64,000 nucleotides of DNA from Microbacterium indicum DSM 19969 (GTDB lineage Bacteria > Actinomycetota > Actinomycetes > Actinomycetales > Microbacteriaceae), in NCBI RefSeq assembly GCF_000422385.1, contig NZ_AULR01000003.1:1-64000 (forward strand), in the 5' to 3' direction. Positions 15,953 to 26,494 of the stretch are shown piece by piece. Position numbers and translations under genes: made by a program. Under the pieces are notes generated by a model. That model worked only from the letters and a program-made list of their open reading frames with translations. It ran no database searches and was not told the DNA's origin. Numbering within the stretch: the stretch's first letter is position 1; each line of letters begins with the position of its first letter.

Positions 15953-16917
15953 GCCGCCGCCCCCGCCGTCAGCGTCGCGCCGGGGCCGGGCGCCGCCACC
16001 CGGACGCCGCCCAGCGGCGCGAGGGCGCGCGCGAGGTCCGCGGCGTCCTCGGGCCGGCAGATCGCCACGACGTTGGGGCCCGCGTCGGCCGTCGCGTAGG
16101 CGTCGAGGCCCTCGCCCCGCAGCCGGCGCACGGCGTCGAAGACCGCGACGCTCGCCGGGCCGAGGTAGCGGATGGGCGGATCCGCCGACTGGATGACGGC
16201 GTGCATCCGCAGGGCGTTCGACTCGGCGATGCGCCCGATCCGCGTGACGTCGGCGTCGCGGAACGCCGCGATCATGGCGTCGAGGCTCTGCGCCGCCGAC
16301 AGAGCCCAGGCGTCGTGGAACGGCGAGGTCAGGGCCGTGCGGCGCATCGCCTCGCGGCTCGACACCGCCTTCCCCGAGCCGTCGACCGTGACGATCACCA
16401 TGCGCAGGTCGGGCCCGTCGATCGCCTCGGCGTACGAGGTCTCGTCGTCGCCTGCGTGCCACACGGCGAAGCCGCCGACGACCGATCGGGCGGCGGATCC
16501 GGATCCCCGTCGCGCGAGGCGGCTCAGGGAGCGGGCGTCGCGCGGGAGGCCGTAGGCGGCGGAGGCCGCGAGGGCGAGGGCGGCGAAGCCCGAGGCCGAC
16601 GACGCGAGCCCCGCGCCCGTCGGCGCCTCGTTGCGTGAGCGCACGATCGCGCGGGGCGGCTCGCCGCCCGCCCGCTCGCGCGCGAGGTCGAGGAAGCGCG
16701 CGACGCGACGCAGCCGCTCGCCCGAGGCCGGCTCGCCGTTCAGCTCGAACGCGTCCTCCCGGGCCGACGGGTCGAGCGTCACGCTCGTCGTGGTCGGCAG
16801 CGCGTCGAGGGTCATCGACAGGCTGCCCGCGAGGGGGAGCACGAGATCCTCGTCGCGCTTGCCCCAGTACTTCACGAGGGCGATGTTGGGGTGCGCCTGC
16901 GCGGTCGCTGTCGTCAT
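15949..16917 (-). CDS. mvaD: Diphosphomevalonate decarboxylase
   Basis: A protein of 322 aa that converts 5-diphosphomevalonate to IPP with ATP. The signature NIALVKYWGKRDEDL is at the N-terminus with PLAGSLSMTLD after it, the loop GLASSASGFAALA lies near 108, and an Asp in the TADAGPN segment near 285 fits the catalytic position. ATG at 16917 overlaps the mevalonate kinase stop by 4 bp. Confidence 0.93.
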   Translation of the reverse strand: MTTATAQAHPNIALVKYWGKRDEDLVLPLAGSLSMTLDALPTTTSVTLDPSAREDAFELNGEPASGERLRRVARFLDLARERAGGEPPRAIVRSRNEAPTGAGLASSASGFAALALAASAAYGLPRDARSLSRLARRGSGSAARSVVGGFAVWHAGDDETSYAEAIDGPDLRMVIVTVDGSGKAVSSREAMRRTALTSPFHDAWALSAAQSLDAMIAAFRDADVTRIGRIAESNALRMHAVIQSADPPIRYLGPASVAVFDAVRRLRGEGLDAYATADAGPNVVAICRPEDAADLARALAPLGGVRVAAPGPGATLTAGAAA

Positions 16918-17912
16918 CGGGTGGCCTCCGGGATGCTCGTCGTCGCCTGCTGCGTCATGGTCCAGACCTGCCGCGCTCCCGCTGCGGCGAGGGATCCCGC
17001 GATCTCCTCCGCCTCGGCGGGAGATGCGGCCAGCGCGACGACGCACCCGCCCAGCCCGCCCCCCGTGAGCTTGGCGCCGAGCGCGCCCGCGCGGGCGGCC
17101 GCGCCGACGAGGGCGTCGAGGGCGTCGGTGCTGACGTCGAGCAGGCGCAGGAGCCCGTGCGCGTCGGTCATCCGCGCGCCGAGCGCGTCGAGGTCGCCGG
17201 ACGCGAGGTCCTCCGTCGAGCCTTTGGCGAGGGATCCGAGGCGGTCGATGAGGGTCCCCGCCGTGTGCGGCCTGGCGTCGCGCATCGCGCGGACGCCTGC
17301 GACGGCCTCGGCCGTGGATCCGGGGGCCCCGCTGTCGGCGATCACGAGCGTGAGGGGTGCGCCGAGCGCGAGCGGGGCGGCGAGGCCCGCGTGGAAGCGG
17401 ATCGGCCCCGCGGCGACGACCGCCCGGGCGTCGAGGCCGCTCGGCGTCCCGTGGGCCGCGCGCTCGGCGACCTGGATCAGGCCGTGGCGCTCCTCGGGGT
17501 CGAGGGCGCGGCCCACGGCACCGGCGACGGCCTGCACGACGGCGGCGGCGACGGCGGCGGAGGATCCGAGGCCCCTCCCGACGGGCACGTCGCTGCGGAT
17601 CGAGACGTGCGCCGCGGGCGCGCCGACGAGGTCGAGGGCCGCGCGGATCGCCTCCACGACGGGGGAGAGCGGCGCGGGGGCGCCCTCGGCGGGCCCCGCG
17701 TAGAGCGCGCTCTCGATGCGCGACGGGGGGCCCGAGGCGCGCAGCGTCGCCGACGCGGTCGCGGCGAGCGCGGGAAGCGGGACGGCGACGGCCGGCGCCC
17801 CGTAGACGACGGCGTGCTCGCCGAACAGGACCGCCTTGCCGTGCGCGCGGGCGGCGCGCGGAGCCGGTCCGGCGTCCCGGGCCTCGCGGCCGGATCGGAG
17901 GGGTGGTGTCAT
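16914..17912 (-). CDS. mvk: Mevalonate kinase
   Basis: A protein of 332 aa of the GHMP family that phosphorylates mevalonate. Motifs: AHGKAVLFGEHAVVYGAPA (residues about 22-40), GRGLGSSAAVAAAVV near 115, and KLTGGGLGGCVVAL near 285. It is the promoter-proximal gene of the seven-gene mevalonate operon. An iron box lies 30 bp upstream of its ATG (17942-17960), and a GGAAC/AGG-rich stretch before the ATG serves as ribosome site. About 10 extra N-terminal residues precede the kinase fold. Confidence 0.93.
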   Translation of the reverse strand: MTPPLRSGREARDAGPAPRAARAHGKAVLFGEHAVVYGAPAVAVPLPALAATASATLRASGPPSRIESALYAGPAEGAPAPLSPVVEAIRAALDLVGAPAAHVSIRSDVPVGRGLGSSAAVAAAVVQAVAGAVGRALDPEERHGLIQVAERAAHGTPSGLDARAVVAAGPIRFHAGLAAPLALGAPLTLVIADSGAPGSTAEAVAGVRAMRDARPHTAGTLIDRLGSLAKGSTEDLASGDLDALGARMTDAHGLLRLLDVSTDALDALVGAAARAGALGAKLTGGGLGGCVVALAASPAEAEEIAGSLAAAGARQVWTMTQQATTSIPEATR

Positions 17913-17941
17913 GCCTGGTGTTCCGTTGGACGTGGTGCTGA

Positions 17942-17960
17942 TTAGGCAAGCCTAACCTCA
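17942..17960. promoter_or_regulatory. DtxR/IdeR-type iron box upstream of the mevalonate operon
   Basis: The plus strand reads TTAGGCAAGCCTAACCTCA. Its complement matches the DtxR/IdeR consensus at 16 of 19 positions. It is 30 bp upstream of the mevalonate kinase ATG, where a bound repressor would block the promoter. It shares TTAGGCAAGCCT with the box at 1904-1922. It could also act on the MazG-like gene about 190 bp to the right, but the spacing favours the mevalonate operon. Confidence 0.75.
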
Positions 17961-18030
17961 ACTGTCTGCCCGGGCCTCGCCGGAGGATCCCGCGCCCGCC
18001 TCGCCGCCCCGCGCGGGCGCGCGCCCTCCC

Positions 18031-18093
18031 GCGGAGATCCGCCCCCGCGCGGCCGTTTCGGCTGCAGGCGGCCGCGGGACGGCGGATCCCCGC
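18031..18093. repeat. 63-bp hairpin repeat (GCGGAGATC...GGCGGATCCCCG), copy 1
   Basis: GCGGAGATCCGCC at 18031 and GGCGGATCCCCGC at 18081 are nearly perfect inverted repeats. The same two words occur at 25394 and 25444, again 50 bp apart. It lies in the 189-bp GC-rich gap between the mevalonate operon and the MazG-like gene. That gap otherwise holds only the iron box. Confidence 0.5.
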
Positions 18094-18149
18094 GCCGGGG
18101 CGGCGCCTTGCGCGGGGATCCGGGCGGCGCCGTCGATATGCTGTCGGGC

Positions 18150-18476
18150 GTGACCCTCGACGAGCTGCGATCCGAACTGCGCGCGTTCGTGGCGGAGCGC
18201 GACTGGGCGCGGTTCCACTCGCCCGAGAACCTCGCGAAGTCGGTGTCGATCGAGGCCGCCGAGCTCCTCGAGGAGTTCCAGTGGGGCGCGCCGGGGGATG
18301 AGAAGCGGCAGGACGTCCTCGACGAGCTCGCCGACGTCTTCACCTACTGCCTCATGCTCGCCGACGTTATGGGGGCGGATCCGGTCGAGATCGTGCGCGA
18401 CAAGCTGCGGCGCACGCGCGAGAAGTACCCCGTCGACCGGGCGCGCGGCCGGAGCGCGAAGTATGACGAGCTTTGA
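18150..18476 (+). CDS. MazG-like nucleotide pyrophosphohydrolase
   Basis: A protein of 108 aa of the all-alpha NTP pyrophosphatase family, which hydrolyses (d)NTPs or damaged nucleotides to monophosphates. Metal-binding acidic residues lie in SIEAAELLEEFQW (EAAEL-x2-E) and in DELADVFTYCLMLAD (ELAD), followed by the usual KYP motif. GTG at 18150 gives the family's normal N-terminus (TLDELRSELRAF); ATG at 18138 in the same frame adds four residues and is possible. The stop overlaps the next gene by 14 bp, so it may belong to the defence locus as a nucleotide-clearing component (inference). Confidence 0.85.
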   Translation: MTLDELRSELRAFVAERDWARFHSPENLAKSVSIEAAELLEEFQWGAPGDEKRQDVLDELADVFTYCLMLADVMGADPVEIVRDKLRRTREKYPVDRARGRSAKYDEL

Positions 18477-20185
18477 GATCGAGCGCCGGGCGTTCACGCC
18501 CGCGACGATCCGGGATCTGAAGGCTGCGGGTGATCGGTACACGAACTGGCCCGTCGTCTACCTGCTGAACGACGCGCGATCCGTGTACGTCGGCGAGACG
18601 CTCAACGCCGCGAGCCGGCTCAAGCAGCATGCCGCGCCCGACTCGCGCAACCGCACGATGAAGCAGGTACGCATCGTGCTTGACGGCACGTTCAACAAGT
18701 CGGCCTGCCTCGACCTCGAGTCGCAGCTGATCCGCTACCTGAGCGGCGACGGGTCGCTCCAGGTCACCAACCGCAACGACGGCGTGATCGACGCCGAGTA
18801 CTACGACAAGCACGTCTACGAGAAGACCTTCGCCGAGATCTTCGACGAGCTGCGGGCGCAGGGCCTGTTCGAGAAGTCGCGGCACGAGATCGAGAACAGC
18901 GACCTCTTCAAGCTGTCGCCGTTCAAGGCGCTGACCGACGAGCAGAGCGGGGCCGTCGAGTCGATCCTCGACGCGATGTTCGAGGATCTGCGCGGCACCT
19001 CCGAGAGCACCTCGATCGTCCAGGGTGCCGCCGGCACGGGCAAGACGATCGTCGCGATCTACATGATCAAGCTCCTGACCGACATCGGCGCGGCGGGCGA
19101 TTCCGACGCCTTCGAGACCGATTCGGCGTTCTCCGACTTCTTCCTGCCCGACTTCCGCCGCCACGCGCGCGGCCTGCGGATCGGGCTCGTGATCCCGCAG
19201 CAGTCGCTCCGGAAGTCGGTGGCCGAGGTGTTCGCCCGCACGCCGGGGCTGTCGAAGGCGATGGTCATGAGCCCCTTCGCGCTCGGGAAGAGCGATGAGG
19301 AGTTCGACGTCCTGTTCGTCGACGAGACGCACCGCCTCAACCGCAGGGCCAATCAGGCGTCGGGCATGCTCAACCGCGACTTCCGGCTGATCAACGAGAA
19401 GCTGTTCGGATCCGATGCCGACCACTGGACCCAGCTCGACTGGGTGCGGGCGAAGAGCCGCCACCGGATCCTGATGATCGACAGCGGGCAGAGCGTGCGG
19501 CCGGCCGACCTCGGCAAGGCCGAGCAGCGCGATCTCGTCGAGCAGGCGCAGCGCGAGCACCGCTTCCACCGGCTCATGACGCAGATGCGGGTGAAGTCGA
19601 CGAGCGACTACGTGGGTTGGATCCGCGCGATCCTGTCGGGCGAGCGGCCCGCGCCGATCGACCTCGGCGCGTACGACATGCGTTTCTTCGACGACCCCGT
19701 CGAGATGCGCGAGGCGATCAGCGCGCGCGAGAACGAGGGCGGGCTCGCGCGGATGGCCGCGGGGTATGGGTATCGCTGGAGCTCGCGCACGGATCCGTCG
19801 GCGTGGGACGTCGTGGCCGGCGATCTCCGGATGCGCTGGAACTCGAAGACCGTCGACTGGATCAGCTCGCCGGGCTCGGCCGACGAGGTCGGGTCGATCC
19901 ACACGCTGCAGGGCTACGACCTCAACTACGCGGGCGTGATCATCGGCCCCCGAGCTGCGGTGGGACGCCGAAGCCGGGCGGATCCGCGTCGACCGCGACA
20001 GCTACTTCGATGCCAAGGGCAAGGAGGACAACCCGCGCCTCGGCATCGCCAACAGCGACGACGACCTCCTCGCGCTGATCGTCAACATCTATGTCGTCCT
20101 CATGACCCGCGGCATGCTCGGCACGTACGTGCACGTGCACGATCCCGCCCTGCGCGAGGCGCTGCGGGGGCTGTTCCGGGCGTAG
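18463..20185 (+). pseudogene. GIY-YIG nuclease plus DUF2075 ATPase, frameshifted
   Basis: A GIY-YIG-like domain (PVVYLLNDARSVYVGET, residues about 24-40) is followed by a DUF2075 helicase-like ATPase: Walker A QGAAGTGKT near 190, Walker B FVDETHRL near 288 and the late motif SIHTLQGYDLNYAGVIIGP near 480. Right after that motif, a run of five C (19947-19951) throws the frame off. Removing one C restores ELRWDAEAGRIRVDRDSYF and a normal end at 20185 (FRA-stop). The broken frame would instead run to 20349 with low-complexity Arg-rich sequence. Either the gene is freshly disrupted or the assembly has one extra C. It overlaps the MazG-like gene and precedes methyltransferase genes, so a role in defence is likely. 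Confidence 0.75.
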
Positions 20186-20195
20186 GGCGGGGCGG

Positions 20196-20477
20196 CTACG
20201 CCTTCGAGGCCCGGCGACGGCCGTCCGCCGCGTTTGATGGGAACATGCTCGGCGTGATGCCGTCGAGGAGCTCGCCGGGCTCGAGCGCGAGCGCGTCGGC
20301 GACCCGCACGAGCGTGAAGAGGTTCATGAGCGCGCGTCCGTTCTCGTAGGTGCGGACGTTCGCCGAATCGATGCCCGCCCGAACCGCGAGCTCGTCCTGC
20401 GTGAGGCCCATGCGCGTCCGCTGGCCCCGGATCAGCTCGCCGATGTGCTGAGCGGCAGCAGACGGGACGCGGGGCAT
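20196..20477 (-). CDS. XRE-family helix-turn-helix regulator
   Basis: A protein of 93 aa with one HTH_3 domain (LIRGQRTRMGLTQDELAVRAGIDSANVRTYENG, cited here only by position, residues about 15-47). ATG at 20477 is chosen; the frame is open to 20567 but the extension is not family-like. It is divergent from the first methyltransferase gene with a 94-bp gap that holds an inverted repeat, the arrangement of restriction-modification control (C) proteins. It may also limit the upstream nuclease gene. Confidence 0.8.
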   Translation of the reverse strand: MPRVPSAAAQHIGELIRGQRTRMGLTQDELAVRAGIDSANVRTYENGRALMNLFTLVRVADALALEPGELLDGITPSMFPSNAADGRRRASKA

Positions 20478-20521
20478 CACGACAGCGTCGCCGAACCCGG
20501 GTTGATGCACCAGAGCGTGAG

Positions 20522-20550
20522 ATACCGGGTACAAGTACACTCGGCGGTAT
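20522..20550. promoter_or_regulatory. Putative operator in the divergent XRE/methyltransferase promoter region
   Basis: ATACCG at 20522 and CGGTAT at 20545 form an inverted repeat around GGTACAAGTAC. This lies between the XRE gene and the GTG of the first methyltransferase. An XRE protein would be expected to bind such a dyad. No footprint evidence. Confidence 0.35.
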
Positions 20551-20571
20551 GTGTAGCGCGAGTGCACGATC

Positions 20572-21204
20572 GTGAGCGACGAGCGGCTTGTGAAGTCGCG
20601 TCAGCGGGTTGCCGATCACGGCGAGGTGTTCACGCCGCGCTGGCTCGTGGACGACATGCTCGACCTCGTCAAGGACGAGACGGAGCGCATCGATTCGCGC
20701 TTCCTCGAGCCCGCCTGCGGATCTGGCAACTTCCTCGTTCCGGTGCTCGAGCGCAAGCTCGCCGTCGCGAAGGCGCGGTATGCGAGAAGCGAGTTCGAGC
20801 TTCGGCACCAGGCGCTGCTGGGGCTCATGTGCATCTACGGCATCGAACTGCTCGCGGACAACGTCGAGGAATGCCGCGAGAACCTCGAGGGTACTTTCAC
20901 CCGGGTGCTGAAACTCGCTCCGACAAGTGAGCTGGTTCGGGCGGCGCGCGCGGTGCTCGCGGTCAACATCGTCCAGGGCGACGCGCTCGCGATGACCGAC
21001 GCCGCGGGCGGACCCATCGTGTTCGCCGAGTGGGGATACCTGGGCCGCGGGAAGTTCCAGCGCAGCGACTTCACCTTCGAGAACCTCACGCAGCGCGCGC
21101 AGTACCAGGCGGCCGACTCCCTCTTCGCCGCCTTCGAGGACGACGACCTCTTCACGCCGGTCAAGTCGTACCCCCAGATGACGGTGAAGGAGCTCGCCGC
21201 GTGA
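20572..21204 (+). CDS. N6-adenine DNA methyltransferase-like protein with motif I only
   Basis: A protein of 210 aa. HGEVFTPRWLVDDMLDLV at the N-terminus and the SAM-binding motif EPACGSGNFLVPVLE (residues about 44-58) are typical of Eco57I/type I-like adenine methylases. The catalytic NPPY motif is missing. The protein ends in YPQMTVKELAA, a natural family end rather than a truncation. The next gene overlaps by 4 bp (GTGA) and carries NPPY with a weak motif I, so the two may work together. It starts at GTG 20572. Confidence 0.75.
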   Translation: MSDERLVKSRQRVADHGEVFTPRWLVDDMLDLVKDETERIDSRFLEPACGSGNFLVPVLERKLAVAKARYARSEFELRHQALLGLMCIYGIELLADNVEECRENLEGTFTRVLKLAPTSELVRAARAVLAVNIVQGDALAMTDAAGGPIVFAEWGYLGRGKFQRSDFTFENLTQRAQYQAADSLFAAFEDDDLFTPVKSYPQMTVKELAA

Positions 21205-22809
21205 GCGCGCCGGCCGCCCTCGACTTCCGCGGCCACAACCCGGACGTCCTGACGTGCATCGCGAACCTGTCGAACGACGAGGTGTTCACCCCTCCTGAGT
21301 TCGCCAACCGGATGCTCGACACCCTCGAGCACGCCTGGGCGGAGTCGAACGGCGGAGCGTCCATCTGGGCCGACCCGAACGTCACCTTCCTCGACCCGTT
21401 CACGAAGTCGGGCGTGTTCCTCCGCGAGATCACGCGGCGCCTCACGGAAGGGCTCGCGGGTCGGATCCCGGATCTGCAGGAACGGGTCGACCACATCCTC
21501 ACCCGCCAGGTCTACGGGATCGGGATCACGCAGCTCACCTCACTGCTCGCGCGGCGGAGCGTCTACTGCTCGAAGGATGCGACCGGGCGGCACTCCATCG
21601 CGAAGTCCTTCGACCGCGACTGGGGGAACGTGTGGTTCGAGCGGACCGAGCACACCTGGGCCGGGGAGCGGTGCGGGTACTGCCGGGCCACGCGTTCGGC
21701 ATATGAACGCGGCGTCGAACTTGAGACTCATGCGTATGCCTTCATTCATGCGTCGGACATTAGAAAGAGAATTGCTCGCCTGTTTGGAGATGAAGTGAAG
21801 TTCGATGTCATTATCGGAAACCCTCCGTACCAATTGGATGATGGAGGGACGGGCATGAGTGCAAGTCCCATCTACCATCTGTTCATTCAGCAGGCGAAGA
21901 AGCTCGAGCCGAGGTTCCTGAGCATGGTGATCCCGTCGCGATGGATGGCGGGCGGAAAGGGGCTCGACGGGTTCCGGGCTGAGATGTTCGTAGACCGAAG
22001 CATCCGCGATCTCGTTGACTATCCGGACGCCGCGGACGTGTTCGGCCCGGGGATCAAGATCAAGGGCGGGGTGTGTTACTTCCTGCGTGACGATGCTTGG
22101 GAGGGGCGCACCGCCGTGACCACCATCCGCGGCGCCCATGTGAGTGGGCCACTTGACCGAGACCTCGACGAGTACGACGTCTTCGTGCGTGATGTGGAAT
22201 CTGCACGGATCCTCAAGAAGGTGCTTGCGCACGATGAAGAAAGTGTGAGGACCCTGTTTGGCGGAGATTTCGGGTTCGATACGAATTTCGCGGACTTCCA
22301 CGATGTCCGAGCCGACGGTGATCTAGCGATTCACGTGAATGTGGGAGGAATGGGGCATAAGCGAGCTATTCGGTATGTCCTTCCAGATCAGATCTTGAGG
22401 GGCCAGGAACTCGCTGGTGCGTGGAAAGTGCTTGCTCCCAAGGCCGCCGGATATGGAAGTCAGCAGGTCCCGGATCGGGTGCTGGGGAGACCGATCATCG
22501 CAGGGCCGGGTGAGGTTGCGACGCGTACGTATCGGATCGCGGGCGCGTTCGCTTCAGAGAGTGAGGCGGCGAGCTTCGAGTCGTATTACCTCACGAAATT
22601 CTTCCGCTTTCTGGTCATGCTTCGAAAGATCACGCAAGACGCAGCTCCGAAGGTCTATGCCTGGGTCCCGATGCAGACGTGGGACCGACAGTGGACAGAC
22701 GCCGAACTGTATGAGAAGTACGGCCTCGATGCCGACGAGATCGCATTCGTCGAGGCTGTGATTCGGCCGCTTGAATCAGGGACGACGCGAGTTGACGGGC
22801 TCGACGACG

Positions 22810-22820
<11 letters not shown>
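21201..22820 (+). CDS. Eco57I-like adenine DNA methyltransferase with NPPY motif
   Basis: A protein of 539 aa. NDEVFTPPEFANRMLDTL and LDPFTKSGVFLREI (motif I region, residues about 25-80) are followed by a Cys-rich stretch (RCGYCRATR) and the catalytic VIIGNPPYQL near 208. The C-terminal half should recognise the DNA target. Codons from about 21700 to 22800 are visibly more AT-rich than the N-terminal half and the next gene, which suggests that the catalytic/target-recognition part was swapped in by recombination. GTG at 21201 is coupled to the upstream gene, and the stop overlaps the helicase gene by 11 bp. Confidence 0.85.
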
Positions 22821-25338
<2,518 letters not shown>

Positions 25339-25362
25339 GCGCGGGCGGCGCGGATCCCTCGT

Positions 25363-25396
25363 CGCGTGAAGGCCGCGCCGGCGCACCCTTCACGCG
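25363..25396. terminator. Hairpin after the restriction helicase gene
   Basis: CGCGTGAAGG (25363-25372) pairs with CCTTCACGCG (25387-25396) in a 10-bp perfect stem, 25 bp after the helicase stop. No T tract follows, so it may be a stabiliser instead. Confidence 0.5.
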
Positions 25397-25456
25397 GAGA
25401 TCGACTCTCGCGCGGGGCTTTGGGGCAGGAACGGCCGTGCGGAGGCGGATCCCCGT
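25394..25456. repeat. 63-bp hairpin repeat, copy 2
   Basis: GCGGAGATC at 25394 and GGCGGATCCCCG at 25444 have the same 50-bp spacing as at 18031/18081, with CGCGCGG and CGGCCG between them in both. This copy is less symmetric. It lies in the 176-bp gap between the convergent helicase and DeoR genes, which also contains the hairpin at 25363 and no gene. Confidence 0.45.
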
Positions 25457-25514
25457 GTGAGGGCGGCCGCTCGCGCGGAGAAGCGTGGTTCTGGGATCCG
25501 GCGGGTCACCGTCG

Positions 25515-26321
25515 TCACTCCGGCGCGATGACCTCCACCCCGGCCTCCGCCAGCGCGTCGGCGAGCGCTCCCGTCGGGCGGCGGCCGGTGATGAGGGCGT
25601 CGGCGGTCGCCAGCGGGGCGATGCGGGCGAAGAGGCGCTGATCGAACTTCGATGAGTCGGCGAGGATGATCGTGCGCCTCGCGTGGGTCATCATCTCCGA
25701 CATCATGGCCGCGTCGGCGAGGTTGCTCGACGTGTAGCCCGCGTCGTCGACGGCGCCGACGCCGATGAACGCGACGTCGGCGGCGACGTCGAGGTCGGGG
25801 CCGCCGAGCATCGCGCGGAAGCTCACGGGGCCCGTCGTCGCCTGCGTGATCGTGCGGACGGATCCGCCGAAGACGAGCAGCTCGCGGAGCGCGGCTGACG
25901 AGAGCTCCGACGGCAGCACGAGGCTGTTCGTCGCGATCGTCAGGTCGCGCTTGTCGCCGAGGTTCCGCCCGAGGGCGAGCGTCGTCGTGCCCGAGTTGAT
26001 GATCACGACGGATCCATCGGCCACCTGCTCGGCTGCGAGACGCCCGATCGTCTCTTTCTCGGGGGCCCGCACGCGCATGCGCACGCTGAGGCCCTCGTCG
26101 GGCGGCGCGCCCTGGTCGGCGCTCACCGCGCCGCCGTGCGTTCGCACGAGTTTGTTGTCGGCGTCGAGCTGGTCGAGGTCGCGGCGGATCGTGTCGATCG
26201 AGACCTCGAACTCCGCGGCGAGCTCGCCGACAGTCACGTGACCGTGCGACGTGACGTAAGCGAGCAGTTCGGCCTTGCGCCCGGCGGGGTGCCGCCGCGT
26301 GCGGGACTTGTCGGTGTCCAT
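25515..26321 (-). CDS. DeoR-family transcriptional regulator
   Basis: A protein of 268 aa. The N-terminal winged helix (AYVTSHGHVTVGELAAEFEV, then SIDTIRRDLDQL) is the DeoR signature. The C-terminal DeoRC sugar-phosphate sensor domain has NSGTTTLALGRNL near 110 and LADSSKFDQR near 218. It is divergent from the sugar transporter operon and probably represses it until a phosphorylated sugar, possibly made by the kinase in the operon, binds. Confidence 0.9.
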   Translation of the reverse strand: MDTDKSRTRRHPAGRKAELLAYVTSHGHVTVGELAAEFEVSIDTIRRDLDQLDADNKLVRTHGGAVSADQGAPPDEGLSVRMRVRAPEKETIGRLAAEQVADGSVVIINSGTTTLALGRNLGDKRDLTIATNSLVLPSELSSAALRELLVFGGSVRTITQATTGPVSFRAMLGGPDLDVAADVAFIGVGAVDDAGYTSSNLADAAMMSEMMTHARRTIILADSSKFDQRLFARIAPLATADALITGRRPTGALADALAEAGVEVIAPE

Positions 26322-26387
26322 GTGCCCATCCTATGCACCCCCTCGCGCGAAAAGGTGCATGAAGCGGCAGAAAACTGCAAGGAGTGC

Positions 26388-26416
26388 TTGTGGAGCGTCA
26401 GAGTCTGCGGTTATGC
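26388..26416 (+). promoter_or_regulatory. Candidate promoter of the sugar operon
   Basis: TTGTGG (26388-26393) and TTATGC (26411-26416) are 17 bp apart, resembling -35 and -10 boxes, about 80 bp before the transporter ATG at 26495. Regulator binding sites were not resolved. Confidence 0.35.
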
Positions 26417-26494
26417 TCGGCCCCAGTCACGAAAAGCATGGGGAAACCAGCAGATAGTGGCACGTTCACGAAGGTTCGGGCAAAGGAGCTCAAC

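Noticed and set aside
10345..17912. Mevalonate operon as part of a siderophore cluster (anhydromevalonyl type)
   Set aside because: No NRPS, NIS synthetase, hydroxylase or exporter is present; all seven genes serve the IPP pathway.
18298..20349. Single uninterrupted gene to 20349
   Set aside because: Past 19951 this frame turns into Arg/Pro-rich sequence, while the neighbouring frame continues the family's C-terminus to 20185.
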